DNA from: Oscillospiraceae bacterium
GTDB taxonomy: Bacteria; Bacillota; Clostridia; Oscillospirales; JAAYOS01
Assembly (NCBI GenBank): GCA_031264245.1
Contig: JAISEG010000005.1
Coordinates: forward strand, 248,001 to 312,000
DNA length: 64,000 nt
Direction of reading: 5' to 3'
Made by a program: the position numbers and the translations under genes. The first letter of the stretch is position 1, and the number at the start of each line of letters is the position of its first letter. The notes beneath the pieces were generated by a model. It was not told the DNA's origin. It saw only the letters and a list, made by a program, of their open reading frames with translations, and made no database searches. Of the stretch, positions 24,666 to 33,599 are shown in pieces.

Positions 24666-25544
24666 CTATTCAATGTTTTGTATCTGTTCGCGTATCTTTT
24701 CGATTTCAGCCTTTATGTCAACGACCTCCCTTGATATCCCGATGTCGTTTGCCTTCGAGCCTATGGTGTTTGCCTCGCGGTTAAATTCCTGGATAAGGAA
24801 GTCCAGCTTCCTGCCCACCTCTCCGCCTCTTTCAAGCATGTCGCGAAGCTGGGAAATGTGGCTTCTCAGGCGCACGGTCTCCTCCGTTATCGCCGTCTTG
24901 TCGGCATATATCGCCGCTTCGGTGAGTATGCGGCTCTCGTCGATGCTTGTGTCCTTCAAAACCTCTTTCATCCTTGCCAGCAGCTTTTCGCGGTATTCCG
25001 CCGCCGCCTTTTCCGACATACCCTCTATCCTGCCAACCGCTCTCTCAATGCTTGCCGCGCGGTTGAGGACGTCCTCTTTCAGCGCTTCACCCTCCGCCCT
25101 GCACATCTCCATATAGCCGCAGAGCGCTTCATCAAGGGTCAGCAGTATCTCCTTCAAAACCTCGTCGGTGTCCAGCTCGGCCTTTTCAAGGGTAAACACC
25201 TCCGGCATACGCGCAAGGCTCATAAGCTCAATTTCGCTTTCCAGCCCGTATATTCTCTTCATCTGTTTGAGCGCGTCCACATACCCGTCGGTCACAGCGC
25301 GGTTGAAGGTTATGGAAGCCCCGCTCTCCGCCGGATGCTCGACCGTTACGAACACATCCGCCTTGCCCCGCGATACCTCCTTCTGCACCCGCAGCTTTAT
25401 AGGCTCCTCCATCGAGACATATATCCGCGGTATCCTCACCGCGCAGTCGAAATAGCGGTTGTTTACCGAACGCAGCTCGACTGTAACACTGCATACTCCG
25501 CCGGTTCTTTGCGCGCTGCCGCAGCCTGTCATGCTCCTGATCAT
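24666..25544 (-). CDS. YicC family endoribonuclease
   Basis: 292-residue YicC/YloC-type protein. In E. coli and B. subtilis it is linked to RNA turnover and stationary-phase fitness. The N-terminal domain starts IRSMTGCGSAQ, then ELRSVNNRYFD and RGKADVFVTV. The C-terminal DUF1732 region contains EVGRKLDFLIQEFNREANTIGSK followed by VVDIKAEIEKIREQIQN. First gene of the yicC-remA-gmk-rpoZ run. Confidence 0.93.
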   Translation of the reverse strand: MIRSMTGCGSAQRTGGVCSVTVELRSVNNRYFDCAVRIPRIYVSMEEPIKLRVQKEVSRGKADVFVTVEHPAESGASITFNRAVTDGYVDALKQMKRIYGLESEIELMSLARMPEVFTLEKAELDTDEVLKEILLTLDEALCGYMEMCRAEGEALKEDVLNRAASIERAVGRIEGMSEKAAAEYREKLLARMKEVLKDTSIDESRILTEAAIYADKTAITEETVRLRSHISQLRDMLERGGEVGRKLDFLIQEFNREANTIGSKANDIGISREVVDIKAEIEKIREQIQNIE

Positions 25545-25562
25545 ATTGTCAATTCCCTTTTC

Positions 25563-25588
25563 ATTATACTAATATCGGTTAGTATTAT
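25563..25588. repeat. Short ATACTAA/TTAGTAT palindrome
   Basis: ATACTAATATCGGTTAGTAT lies between yicC and the upstream membrane-protein gene, whose TAA stop is its first bases on the minus strand. It may be a minimal form of the TTATACTAAA element ends. Confidence 0.5.
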
Positions 25589-26097
25589 TTGCTGATAAGC
25601 TTCCAAAACCTCTGCAAAAACTGCGCTATAAGCCCGGTAAAGCAGATATCATATACCACAAAGGCGATATTCCCCATCGCCAAAATCAGGTAAAACGCGG
25701 CTTCACTTCCGGTAACGTCGTAAAACAGCCCGGAAAACAACAGCTTTAACCCGACCATAACGGCGTTAAAGAACAGAAGCTTCAAAACCCACTCGAGCGG
25801 CATTTTGTTTATCCTCTCGATGAGGCTTTTGACCATCGGATATACCCCAAAGAACGCCGTGTAAAGGATGGCGGAGGATTTCGACGGTAAAATCAAAAGG
25901 GAGAGGATTGAAGCCGCCAGATATACAGCAAAGCCGGCTCCGATTCCCCCGTTTGACACAGCCACCGCCGGCAGCAATCCGACAGCGGCGATCACCGCTA
26001 TCCTCGCAGTGGGAATAATCGATGATACATATAATAATACCACACTTAACGCGGTAATCAAAGCGCCAATGGTAAGTCTTTTCGTTCCCCCGTCCAT
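25585..26097 (-). CDS. ECF S-component-like integral membrane protein
   Basis: 170 residues, nearly all hydrophobic, with about five or six membrane helices (LTIGALITALSVVLLYV, AVIAAVGLLPAVAVS, AVYLAASILSLLILP, LLFFNAVMVGLKLLFSG, IAFVVYDICFTGLI). The small size and FFGVYPMVKSLIERI loop resemble substrate-binding S-components of energy-coupling factor transporters, but no specific family is claimed. GGAG at five bases supports the ATG used. It follows a J-protein and DUF5685 gene with short gaps. Confidence 0.7.
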   Translation of the reverse strand: MDGGTKRLTIGALITALSVVLLYVSSIIPTARIAVIAAVGLLPAVAVSNGGIGAGFAVYLAASILSLLILPSKSSAILYTAFFGVYPMVKSLIERINKMPLEWVLKLLFFNAVMVGLKLLFSGLFYDVTGSEAAFYLILAMGNIAFVVYDICFTGLIAQFLQRFWKLISK

Positions 26098-26110
26098 CAA
26101 AGCTCCGTTC

Positions 26111-26719
26111 CTAACAGCACGGAATGAGGTCGCCGCCCATGCACTCACAGCAGCAGTCCGCGCAAATCAGGCTGGAGCAGCAGTCGCAGGTCGACATGCC
26201 TCCGCCCTGTCCCACAGGTGAGCGGTACCCTCCCCTGCCCTGTATTGTGCTCAGCGCCCGCCTGTATTCCAGGTTGTTCGGGTCCATATCACACGCTGTC
26301 TGGAAGTTTCTGAGCGCCTCGTCAAACCAGCCCTTCCTATACGCTATAGAACCGCTCAAAAAGTACCACTCGGCGTTTTTTTCAGGCACCGAACCCAGCA
26401 TCTGCTCCGCCTGAACCAGGTTTCCCATTGATATATACTGCCGTATTCTCATGTAGACGCCGCCCGCATCTGCGGAATTGTATCCGCTGTCCGAGCTGTT
26501 GCTGTAGTAGGATCGGCTGTTCCCGCCGCTTCCCCTCTGCTTCATTATCTGGTCGTACGCCTCGTTGATCTCCTTCATCTTCTCCTCGGCCAGGTCGGAC
26601 AGGGGATTGTCGGCATAGCTGTCCGGGTGATACTTTCTGGCAAGGTCGCGATAAGCCTGCTTCACCTCATCGTCGCTTGCCCGGGGGTCAATATTCAAAA
26701 CCTTATAGGGGTCTGTCAT
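26111..26719 (-). CDS. J-domain protein with TPR and Cys-rich tail
   Basis: 202 residues. N-terminal J domain (about 1-70) with [13 protein letters not shown], so the HPD motif that stimulates DnaK is intact. A Gly/Ser/Tyr/Asn-rich linker follows, then TPR-like helices (about 105-165, [29 protein letters not shown]). The last 25 residues are extremely Cys-rich ([19 protein letters not shown] ending in CC), a probable metal-binding or membrane-anchoring tail. It overlaps the DUF5685 gene by 17 bp, so they are one unit. Not a canonical DnaJ: no zinc-finger/CTD I-II. Confidence 0.88.
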   Translation of the reverse strand: MTDPYKVLNIDPRASDDEVKQAYRDLARKYHPDSYADNPLSDLAEEKMKEINEAYDQIMKQRGSGGNSRSYYSNSSDSGYNSADAGGVYMRIRQYISMGNLVQAEQMLGSVPEKNAEWYFLSGSIAYRKGWFDEALRNFQTACDMDPNNLEYRRALSTIQGRGGYRSPVGQGGGMSTCDCCSSLICADCCCECMGGDLIPCC

Positions 26720-27662
26720 GCAATCGTCTCCTTTGTTTCCACCTGCCGCCCAGAACCTGGTTTGTCACCGATTCAAGTCCGATATATAAAACATTTTCCA
26801 CAAGGCCGCGGCTGACCCCGAAATCAAGCAATTCAAACGCCGCGCACGCCGCGGCAATGGAGTGTGAAAGGGTTACCTTTATTTCCTCTTTTATCCCGTC
26901 CGGAATTTCAGCCTCCGGAACGTTATATCTGTACCGAATCGGGTTGTACCCCCCGCTGCTGTTGTCCTGTGTAAAATCGTCGCACGCGTCCACTATATAT
27001 ATCCAGCGCCCCACATGGTAAAAAAGCGACCTCAGCACCCTCGCCGCTTTAATATCCCTGGTGAATTCACCGGCGGCGGCGGAGAGCATCCCCGCAAATG
27101 TGTCCGCGCACCTGTCAATGGAGTCGGATTTTTCCTTCTCCAGCAGGCTCAGCGCTTCGACGGCTTCCTTTACCACCCCGCACAAGCCCGGTCTTAGCTT
27201 CTCCGCCTTTTTATAGCTTCTTTTAAAGATGAATCTGGGCGCCCGGGATAACAGCGATTTCACAAATCCGCCGTCGTTTACCGCGTCGCACATTTTCCAG
27301 TAGGTGAAAATCACGGTGACGTCCGCGGCAAGCTCACTCGAGCGAAGCAGGGAAATTCCCCCTCCCGCTTCCTCCCGCACCCCCGCGTCTCCGTTTCCGG
27401 CGTTTTTATCCGGGTTGTACGCGCAGGTGATGCATTTCTTTTTAAACGGGCTTGCCATGCACCGCCTGTGAGTAATTCCCACTCCGCTCTCAAGTCCCGC
27501 AAGTGCGGCGGCAAAGAAAGCCAAGTCGTAGTTGAGCGCGAATTTCGCGCTGATGCCGTACCGCCTGCCAAGTGTGTAGCACAGCCCACAGTATTGCGCC
27601 TTAAACGCCTCGTACTCCGCCACCTTTAGCTCACCCTTAACCGGGCGCACGTATCCAAACAT
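26703..27662 (-). CDS. DUF5685 family protein
   Basis: 319 residues, starting [20 protein letters not shown], then [13 protein letters not shown] and [16 protein letters not shown], three Cys clusters characteristic of the family. Further family-like features are [16 protein letters not shown] (acidic, possibly metal-binding) and NPIRYRYN near the end. No biochemical role is established for the family. The link to the J-protein suggests a shared maturation or chaperone function; this is inference. Confidence 0.85.
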   Translation of the reverse strand: MFGYVRPVKGELKVAEYEAFKAQYCGLCYTLGRRYGISAKFALNYDLAFFAAALAGLESGVGITHRRCMASPFKKKCITCAYNPDKNAGNGDAGVREEAGGGISLLRSSELAADVTVIFTYWKMCDAVNDGGFVKSLLSRAPRFIFKRSYKKAEKLRPGLCGVVKEAVEALSLLEKEKSDSIDRCADTFAGMLSAAAGEFTRDIKAARVLRSLFYHVGRWIYIVDACDDFTQDNSSGGYNPIRYRYNVPEAEIPDGIKEEIKVTLSHSIAAACAAFELLDFGVSRGLVENVLYIGLESVTNQVLGGRWKQRRRLHDRPL

Positions 27663-27766
27663 GTGTCCTCCACCGCCGGGAAATTAGTATTATCATCTGA
27701 TTATACTATATAAAAATACGTTTATGCAAGTAAAACCCGGAAATTTTACAACCTATTCATAATTTA

Positions 27767-27895
27767 GGAGTTGCCTGCAAAGCGGCGCGATGTGGACATC
27801 GCGCCCTACATGATGTCGTATCGATTCTTTTACGCAACATCTTGTAGGGATCGATGCCCACATCGGTTCATTTTTCCGTTTTGCAGGCAACCCCT
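27767..27895. repeat. Palindromic intergenic element with GTTGCCTGCAAA ends
   Basis: Outer arms GTTGCCTGCAAA and TTTGCAGGCAAC are inverted; inner arms CGATGTGG...CCCTACA and TGTAGGG...CCACATCG also pair. The whole can fold into one imperfect hairpin of about 129 bp. It fills the gap between the RseC-like gene and DUF5685. MITE-like by structure; no other copy in the window. Confidence 0.7.
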
Positions 27896-27901
27896 TATCC
27901 C

Positions 27902-28321
27902 TCAACTATCAGCGGTCTTTACAACATATAGCAGCTCCCTGCCCTTATACCTCCTGTTCAGCAGGATAGCCGCCAGCGCTCCCGCAAGAAACCCTCCGCC
28001 GCCGGACAGCGCCGCCGCTGCGGGAGAGGGGAAAAGCGCCGCCGCCAAGAGGTACCCCGCAATCAAAAGTATCACCGGCAGCAGGTACACCACGGCTGCA
28101 ATGCGGAAAATTGTCCCGCTCCTGCTTTCAACATACGCAGTGTCCCCTTTTTCCGCGCCGGCTGCGTTTACCGCCTTGACCGACACAGGTCCGGCTTCCC
28201 CACAGCCGCCGCAGCCGCCGCAGTTTCCTCCGCAGGCTGATTCCCTCATCAGCCAGACCTCGCAGCTGCCGTCGTCAAAAACCTCTTTTATTTTAACCAA
28301 ATTCGTCATTTTCGCGAGCAT
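27902..28321 (-). CDS. RseC/SoxR-reducing family membrane protein
   Basis: 139 residues. The N-terminal half has a Cys-rich loop ACGGNCGGCGGCG followed by a beta domain (VKAVNAAGAEKGDTAYVE). Then come two membrane helices (IAAVVYLLPVILLIAGYLL, and LAGALAAILL). This is the RseC layout; E. coli RseC acts in SoxR reduction and sigma-E control, and in Clostridia it often accompanies Rnf complexes, which are not visible here. The start may be four codons further in (MTNLVKI). Confidence 0.85.
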   Translation of the reverse strand: MLAKMTNLVKIKEVFDDGSCEVWLMRESACGGNCGGCGGCGEAGPVSVKAVNAAGAEKGDTAYVESRSGTIFRIAAVVYLLPVILLIAGYLLAAALFPSPAAAALSGGGGFLAGALAAILLNRRYKGRELLYVVKTADS

Positions 28322-28390
28322 TTCTTTCTGTGTTATTTTTGCGGAGCAACCACAAATTTGCGGTTTATCGGAGTGCCCCCCAATTATTCA

Positions 28391-29638
28391 TTAACGAAGC
28401 GAAGCGCTCACCGCCACCTTGTAATCGTCGTTTATAATTCCGACCTGTGTCCGTCCGTCGAGATAAACCTCCGCCCTGACATATTGAGTGCCGACCGAGA
28501 GAGGCTGCCCCGCCAGATCCACCACCACCCTCAGGTTGTGCTCAAATACCAACGCCAGCTCCTCCGGCTTTCCTCTCACCAAAACGGCGAGCTGCTTGGT
28601 AATAAGCTCCACGTCATACGTGTCCGGGACATTCAGCAGCTCAATGTCCTCACAGCGGAAGGTTTTTATCTCAACTCCGACAAACTCGACCGTAACGGTA
28701 CATTCGGTCACGCCGCTCACGTTAACGACGTCGTTTTGCAGGCTGAACTGATACTCGATCTGTTCGGTCATGGACGCTATGGACGCCAGATCCACGGCTC
28801 CGACCTTTATCTCGTTTATCTTGTCTATATACTCCGGCTCGCCCTCAATCACTATGCTCTGCGGATTTATGCTCACGATCACATCCTGCTCGGTAGCGCC
28901 TCCGCCCGGCTGTATCTCCACCTTCAACGGGATTTCCTTTATCTTTTTAATCGGCAGCGTTACCTTGACAAACGCTTCGTTGGCCGTAATAAGCTTACTG
29001 CTTACCTCTTTTCCCTCGGCGTCATAGAACTTGTACTCCAGATCGAGGGACAGCGTACGTTCAACATTTTCACGCGACCAGACGGCTTCGGCGTACTCAA
29101 CCTTGTCGATACTGTCCTCCGGTCCTGAAATTTGCAGGTTTTCAGGCTGGATTATAAAGCCCTCCGCCACATATCCCTCGGAAATACTGCCCTCGTTTTT
29201 GATTCTGACGTCAATAGCGCGCAGCTGTATCTTTTCCACCGTGACTTCAACATATATTGGCAGTTGCTGCTGCAAGGTGACCCCTTCCACAGGCAGCTTA
29301 ACGTCGTAAGCAAGCGATTTGACCCCGGGGTTTGATATTCTGGACAGGGAAGCCTCAGCGATTATTTCATCCTTTCGCGTTTTTAACCGCGCAATGTCCA
29401 ATACGTTGCCGGTAACCTTGAGTGATACGGTTATGTTTTTATCCGAGGTGACCACAAGCGAGTGATCCTCATACATCGTTTCTTCGCCGTTCAGCTTTAC
29501 CGCAACCCCTTCGATCGTGTCCTCTTTTACAGGGTTTTCAACGCCGACCACATAAAACCACAGCATTACAGACACGAGCAGCGAGATAAGCACATATAAT
29601 AATTTATTTGTTCTTGTCATAAGCCAACCCCATTTCAA
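28391..29638 (-). CDS. cdaR: YbbR-domain regulator of diadenylate cyclase
   Basis: 415 residues: one N-terminal membrane helix (LLYVLISLLVSVMLWFYVV), then extracellular YbbR repeats; several begin with the pattern VEVTVEKI..., VKVTLPIKKI..., CTVTVEFVGV. CdaR binds and modulates CdaA. It directly follows cdaA on the minus strand (54-bp gap), the normal Bacillota order, but glmM, usually third, is absent. Start: ATG with AGGA nearby; MTRTNK six codons in is an alternative. Confidence 0.92.
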   Translation of the reverse strand: MKWGWLMTRTNKLLYVLISLLVSVMLWFYVVGVENPVKEDTIEGVAVKLNGEETMYEDHSLVVTSDKNITVSLKVTGNVLDIARLKTRKDEIIAEASLSRISNPGVKSLAYDVKLPVEGVTLQQQLPIYVEVTVEKIQLRAIDVRIKNEGSISEGYVAEGFIIQPENLQISGPEDSIDKVEYAEAVWSRENVERTLSLDLEYKFYDAEGKEVSSKLITANEAFVKVTLPIKKIKEIPLKVEIQPGGGATEQDVIVSINPQSIVIEGEPEYIDKINEIKVGAVDLASIASMTEQIEYQFSLQNDVVNVSGVTECTVTVEFVGVEIKTFRCEDIELLNVPDTYDVELITKQLAVLVRGKPEELALVFEHNLRVVVDLAGQPLSVGTQYVRAEVYLDGRTQVGIINDDYKVAVSASLR

Positions 29639-29692
29639 TCCTGTAGCATTTTCCCGCCGCGCCGGAATATCAGTAAGCTTTTAAACCTGTTC

Positions 29693-30568
29693 TTATTCCC
29701 CGCCGGGCTTTTTCTTCCCGAAAAGCTTTGGGAACAGCGCCGAGAAGACCTTTTTCTCCGTCTCCTCTTCGTCGGGTATCAGTTCATTTTTTAATATTAT
29801 TGAAAGCGTTTCGGTGTTGAGATGTCTCTTCAGCATACCCGAAACCGCAACGGAAATTGACCCCGTCTCCTCCGACACTATGACCGCCACAGCGTCGGAA
29901 TGCTCGCTCACCCCCACCGCGGCTCGGTGCCGTGTGCCTATGTCGCGGCTGAGGCTGTTTGAAGCCGTAAGCGGCAGCACGCACCCGGCCGAGATAATAC
30001 GCCCGTTTCTGATTATAACCGCGCCGTCGTGCAGCGAGGCCTTCGGGAAGAAAATATTCTTGAGCAGCATACTTGAAACCTCGGCGTCAAGCGCCGTCCC
30101 GCTCTTTATAGCGTCATTTAAAAAGACCGAACGCTCAAACACAATAAGCGCGCCTACGCGGTTTTGGGATAAACCGTTGCAGGTGCTCACCACCTGCGCC
30201 ACAACGTTTTCCAGCTTTGTGGGGTCGTCGTTATCCTTGCGCAGAAGCTTGGAAAACTTGCTGGCGCCGACCTGCTCCAGCATCTTTCGCAGCTCCGGCT
30301 GAAACATGATAATGATGGCTATTACCCCGACCTGCATTGTCGCGGTAAGTATGAAATTGAGAAGGTTGAGCTGTAAGAGGGAGGAAAGTCCAAGCAGGAC
30401 AAAAAGCAGCGCAATTCCCTTCAATACCTGCACCGCCGTAGTGTTTCTTATCAGCTTGATTACGTTGTAAATCAAAAAAGCGACAATGAGGATATCCACA
30501 ACGTCCAATCCGTTCGCAAGCTGAAAATAATTTTTTAAATTTTGTAAAATTTCCGATAGCAATTCCAT
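29693..30568 (-). CDS. cdaA: Membrane diadenylate cyclase
   Basis: Makes c-di-AMP from two ATP, controlling osmolytes, potassium and wall homeostasis. 291 residues: three membrane helices within about residues 23-90, then a DAC domain with DGA at 181-183 and GTRHRAA at 211-217, the catalytic motifs. The C-terminus is charged and Lys-rich (FGKKKPGGE). Operon with cdaR. A palindromic element lies about 75 bp upstream. Confidence 0.95.
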   Translation of the reverse strand: MELLSEILQNLKNYFQLANGLDVVDILIVAFLIYNVIKLIRNTTAVQVLKGIALLFVLLGLSSLLQLNLLNFILTATMQVGVIAIIIMFQPELRKMLEQVGASKFSKLLRKDNDDPTKLENVVAQVVSTCNGLSQNRVGALIVFERSVFLNDAIKSGTALDAEVSSMLLKNIFFPKASLHDGAVIIRNGRIISAGCVLPLTASNSLSRDIGTRHRAAVGVSEHSDAVAVIVSEETGSISVAVSGMLKRHLNTETLSIILKNELIPDEEETEKKVFSALFPKLFGKKKPGGE

Positions 30569-30643
30569 ACAGGCTTTGCCGCCCCAACAATAAAAATTCC
30601 GGCTGTATATCTCCGCCGTGTATCACACTTAATTGTCTGAAAC

Positions 30644-30749
30644 TTATACTAAACCTCATTAGAAACATTCTGGAAATCAGGCAAAAAGCTTTGATATATG
30701 AGGTTTTTGTTTGATTTTTAATATGGTTCTTATGAGTGTTTAGTATTAC
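30644..30749. repeat. Palindromic element, TTATACTAAA family, copy A
   Basis: Ends TTATACTAAAC and GTTTAGTATTAC are inverted, and the following 30 bp of each arm (CATTAGAA.., AATCAGGCAAAAA against TTTTTGTTTGATT) largely pair. 106 bp, upstream of cdaA. No ORF. Confidence 0.7.
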
Positions 30750-30829
30750 TTTTCTTTATTTTAACATACATTGTCAAGCAATTGAATACATTTCTTTAAT
30801 TTTTTTGCGGGTTATACAAATTTAATATA

Positions 30830-30859
30830 ACCGGAAGCTCATAAAAATCAGCTTCCGGT
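30830..30859 (-). terminator. Hairpin downstream of the cysteine desulfurase gene
   Basis: Stem ACCGGAAGCT/AGCTTCCGGT with a ten-base loop, followed on the minus strand by TATATTAAATTTG. The weak U-tract makes it a probable, not certain, terminator. Confidence 0.5.
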
Positions 30860-30864
30860 ATGAC

Positions 30865-30973
30865 TTATACTAAATACTGTTAGAAAGCGTTTGAAAATCT
30901 GGTACAAAAATGCCTGGTATATGCAGTTTTGCGCCTGATTTTTATTGCGGCTTTTTATCAGTTCTAGTATTAC
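30865..30973. repeat. Palindromic element, TTATACTAAA family, copy B
   Basis: Same ends as copy A (TTATACTAAAT ... CTAGTATTACT) and similar inner arms (AAAATCTGGTACAAAA / TTTTGCGCCTGATTTTT). On the minus strand its first TAA is the stop codon of the adjacent cysteine desulfurase gene. Confidence 0.7.
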
Positions 30974-32100
30974 TGTACTATTCTTTTCAGCTCACGCAAA
31001 AATTGCGTTATCTCACGCGGCGTTGTAAACACAGACGGGCTTATTCTAAGCGTGCCTGTTTCCAGTGTGTCCGCGCTTTTATGGGCGACCGGCGCGCAGT
31101 GCAGTCCCGCCCTCAGCGCTATACCCTTCCGGGCAAACGCCTCGGCGGCAAGGTCGGCGTCTATCCCCCTTGTCACCACCGACAAAACCCCGCTTTGGCA
31201 GAAAAGCTTCTCCGCCGCATAGGGCTTTATCATCGGGAAGGCTTTAAGCTCGGACAGTATCATGTTCAAAAGCTGTCTTTCATGCTCAAGTATCTTCTCC
31301 GCTCCCACCTGCATGACAAATCTTATGCCCTCGTTAAGCCCGGCAATGCCCGGCAGGTTTTGCGTCCCCGCTTCAAGCCTTTCCGGCAGATACTCCGGCA
31401 TATCTTCGTTTAACGAGTCCGCCCCCGTGCCGCCGTAGAGCAGCGGCTCAGCCCCGTCCATGCAAATTATAATTCCTGTGCCCTGGGGACCCATCAGACC
31501 CTTATGTCCCGGCATACATACAAATTTCGCCGCCTTGAGCCTACCGACATTCAAATTCATATGTCCCGCCGATTGACTCGCGTCGATTATCAGCGGAACC
31601 CCAAATTTAAAGCAGAGCTCATCTACCCGCTCAATAGGTAAAATATATCCAAAGACATTGGATACATGCGTGCATACAGCCACGTCCGCACCGCGCCGAA
31701 GCTCCTCCTCAAATTTGTGTAAAAAAACCTCAGGCTCAAATAGCGGTGTTTTAACTACCCTTGTATCCACACCGTTTTTCTTCATTGACATAAGCGGCCT
31801 GTATACCGCGTTATGCTCGTAACCGGAGGCAATCACCCTCATCCCCGGTTCTATCAAGCTGTGCATAGCTATATTCAACGCATGTGTCGCGTTAAATGTA
31901 AAGGCGATGTTCTCAGTTTCCATCACCCCGAACATTCTTGCCGCGGCACTGCGGCATTCCATTATTATATTCTCCGAGTAACCGGATACGCTGTTTGCGC
32001 CGCGCCCGGCGTTTCCGCCGTGCTTAAGAGCCATTTCCACGGCGCGAAGCACCTCCGGCGGCTTTTTTAGTGTCGTTGCGGCATTATCCAGATAGATCAT
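30970..32100 (-). CDS. Cysteine desulfurase-like class V aminotransferase
   Basis: 376 residues, PLP-dependent. It starts IYLDNAATTLKKP; THVSNVFG and IDASQSAGHM precede the PLP lysine in CMPGHKGLMGPQGTG, and the catalytic Cys sits in GLHCAPVAHK near the C-terminus. The motif set matches the cysteine desulfurase family that accompanies DUF3343 and selenium or molybdenum-hydroxylase loci. The gene overlaps the DUF3343 gene by 4 bp (ATGA). Its stop codon lies at the edge of palindromic element B. Confidence 0.88.
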   Translation of the reverse strand: MIYLDNAATTLKKPPEVLRAVEMALKHGGNAGRGANSVSGYSENIIMECRSAAARMFGVMETENIAFTFNATHALNIAMHSLIEPGMRVIASGYEHNAVYRPLMSMKKNGVDTRVVKTPLFEPEVFLHKFEEELRRGADVAVCTHVSNVFGYILPIERVDELCFKFGVPLIIDASQSAGHMNLNVGRLKAAKFVCMPGHKGLMGPQGTGIIICMDGAEPLLYGGTGADSLNEDMPEYLPERLEAGTQNLPGIAGLNEGIRFVMQVGAEKILEHERQLLNMILSELKAFPMIKPYAAEKLFCQSGVLSVVTRGIDADLAAEAFARKGIALRAGLHCAPVAHKSADTLETGTLRISPSVFTTPREITQFLRELKRIVQ

Positions 32101-32348
32101 AATTGTATCTCCCTGTACCCGTTCCCGCTTTCAATATAGACCTTCCCCGGCAACAAACGTCCGTTACGCAGCACAATCTTTGCCCGTGACAAGCTTTCTT
32201 CGCCAATTCTCACCGCGTACCCACAGCCCGCGGTCGCGATTTCCCGGGGCGGTCGAACAATATTGGCGGAAATACGGTCATTTTTGAGCATATTTTGCAT
32301 TATCTGCGCCCTTGTAAGACCCTTGCATAAAATAAGACATCCTGCCAT
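32097..32348 (-). CDS. DUF3343 family protein
   Basis: 83 residues, the usual DUF3343 size. It starts MAGCLILCKGLTRAQIMQ and has a central PPREIATAGCGYAVRI; the C in TAGCG is the conserved family cysteine. AGGAGG six bases before the ATG fixes the start and excludes the longer frame to 32480. DUF3343 proteins are proposed sulfur or selenium carriers next to cysteine desulfurases; the 4-bp overlap with such a gene fits this. Confidence 0.88.
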   Translation of the reverse strand: MAGCLILCKGLTRAQIMQNMLKNDRISANIVRPPREIATAGCGYAVRIGEESLSRAKIVLRNGRLLPGKVYIESGNGYREIQL

Positions 32349-32559
32349 AACACTCCTCCTCTCCATACATCCTATGCAGCAGCGCCACTCCTTGCGGACA
32401 CAAAAGCCGAAAAAAGATTGCCGGGAGAACGAAAGCACAGGGAATACACCTAAAAACAGGGGAAGCCCTGATAAATTCAAGGCTTCCCCGATAAAATTTT
32501 TTCTTTTACATTATGGTTTATTCCCGGATCGGCAATCGGTCTGCGGGGGGTGAACAGCG

Positions 32560-33570
32560 TTAAAGCTCAATCTCCCTCGACACATATTCCCTTATCAGCC
32601 TTGCTGCCGCTTCGGCGTCGCGGAGGCTCGCCATCTCGGACGGCGAGTGAATGTACCTCGTCGGTATGCTCACCGCGCCCGCGTGCACCCCGCCCCTTGT
32701 CAGCTGCATCGCGCCCGCGTCGGTCCCGCCCGCGACCAGCACCTCCAGCTGATATTCTATCCCGTTCGACCTCGCGCACTCCTCAAGCCCCGAAACTATC
32801 TCAGGCGAGCATATAAGCGAGCTGTCCATGACCTTTATCGCCGCGCCCTTTCCCAGATACGTCTCCATCACACCCGCAGGATTAGGGGTGTCCCCTGTGC
32901 GGGTGACGTCCACTGCGATCCCGATTTCCGGGTCGATGCCGAACGCGGCTGTCCGCGCCCCGCGAAGCCCCAACTCCTCCTGCGCAGAAAACACGAAGTA
33001 TACGTCGTTTACCGGCTCTCTCATACACATAAGCACGTCTATGAGCACGGCGCAGCCCAATCTGTCGTCCAGATACGGGGAAACAATGACGTCCCCCGTG
33101 ACCATATACGTCTCCGCGGCGTATACCGCGCTGTCCGCCACCGCGACCTGCTTCTCCGCCTCCTCCTTCGAGCCCGCGCCAATGTCGATGTACAGCTCAT
33201 GGAGCTTTAAATCCTTGATTTCAGGCTTGCCGTCCTTGAATATCACGCCTCTTGTCCCGTTTTTGAATTTGACCGGAACCCCCAAAAGCAGCGCCGGGGT
33301 AAGCCCGCCCAGGTTGGAAAACCGGATAAAGCCCTTTTCGTCGATGTGGGTGACGATAAAGCCGACCGAGTCCATGTGCGCGGAGAGCATTATCCGCTTC
33401 CCCCTGCCCGTCCCCTTTTTAAGCGCCGTCAGGTTTCCCATCGCGTCGGCGCTGATTTCGTCCGCGTACCCGGCGCAAAGCCCCCTGATAATATCCGCGA
33501 TGTCCGCTTCGCTTCCCGACGGGGAGCAGACGGCGTTCATGCGTTTTATCGCCTCGAATATGTTAAGCAT
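32560..33570 (-). CDS. M42 family metallopeptidase (paralogue 1)
   Basis: 336-residue glutamyl/deblocking aminopeptidase-type protein (M42, cellulase M family) that forms large tetrahedral cytosolic complexes. Metal and catalytic motifs: SAHMDSVGF, DDRLGCAV, AQEELGLRGA, DVTRTGDTP, VAGGTDAGAMQ and TRYIHSPSEM. The start is the ATG of MLNIFEAIKRM, with GGAGG nine bases upstream; another ATG two codons earlier is close to the site. Last of three tandem paralogues; a palindromic element separates it from paralogue 2. Confidence 0.93.
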   Translation of the reverse strand: MLNIFEAIKRMNAVCSPSGSEADIADIIRGLCAGYADEISADAMGNLTALKKGTGRGKRIMLSAHMDSVGFIVTHIDEKGFIRFSNLGGLTPALLLGVPVKFKNGTRGVIFKDGKPEIKDLKLHELYIDIGAGSKEEAEKQVAVADSAVYAAETYMVTGDVIVSPYLDDRLGCAVLIDVLMCMREPVNDVYFVFSAQEELGLRGARTAAFGIDPEIGIAVDVTRTGDTPNPAGVMETYLGKGAAIKVMDSSLICSPEIVSGLEECARSNGIEYQLEVLVAGGTDAGAMQLTRGGVHAGAVSIPTRYIHSPSEMASLRDAEAAARLIREYVSREIEL

Positions 33571-33599
33571 TTGCATCTTCCTCCGTTCCAAGTGTCTGT

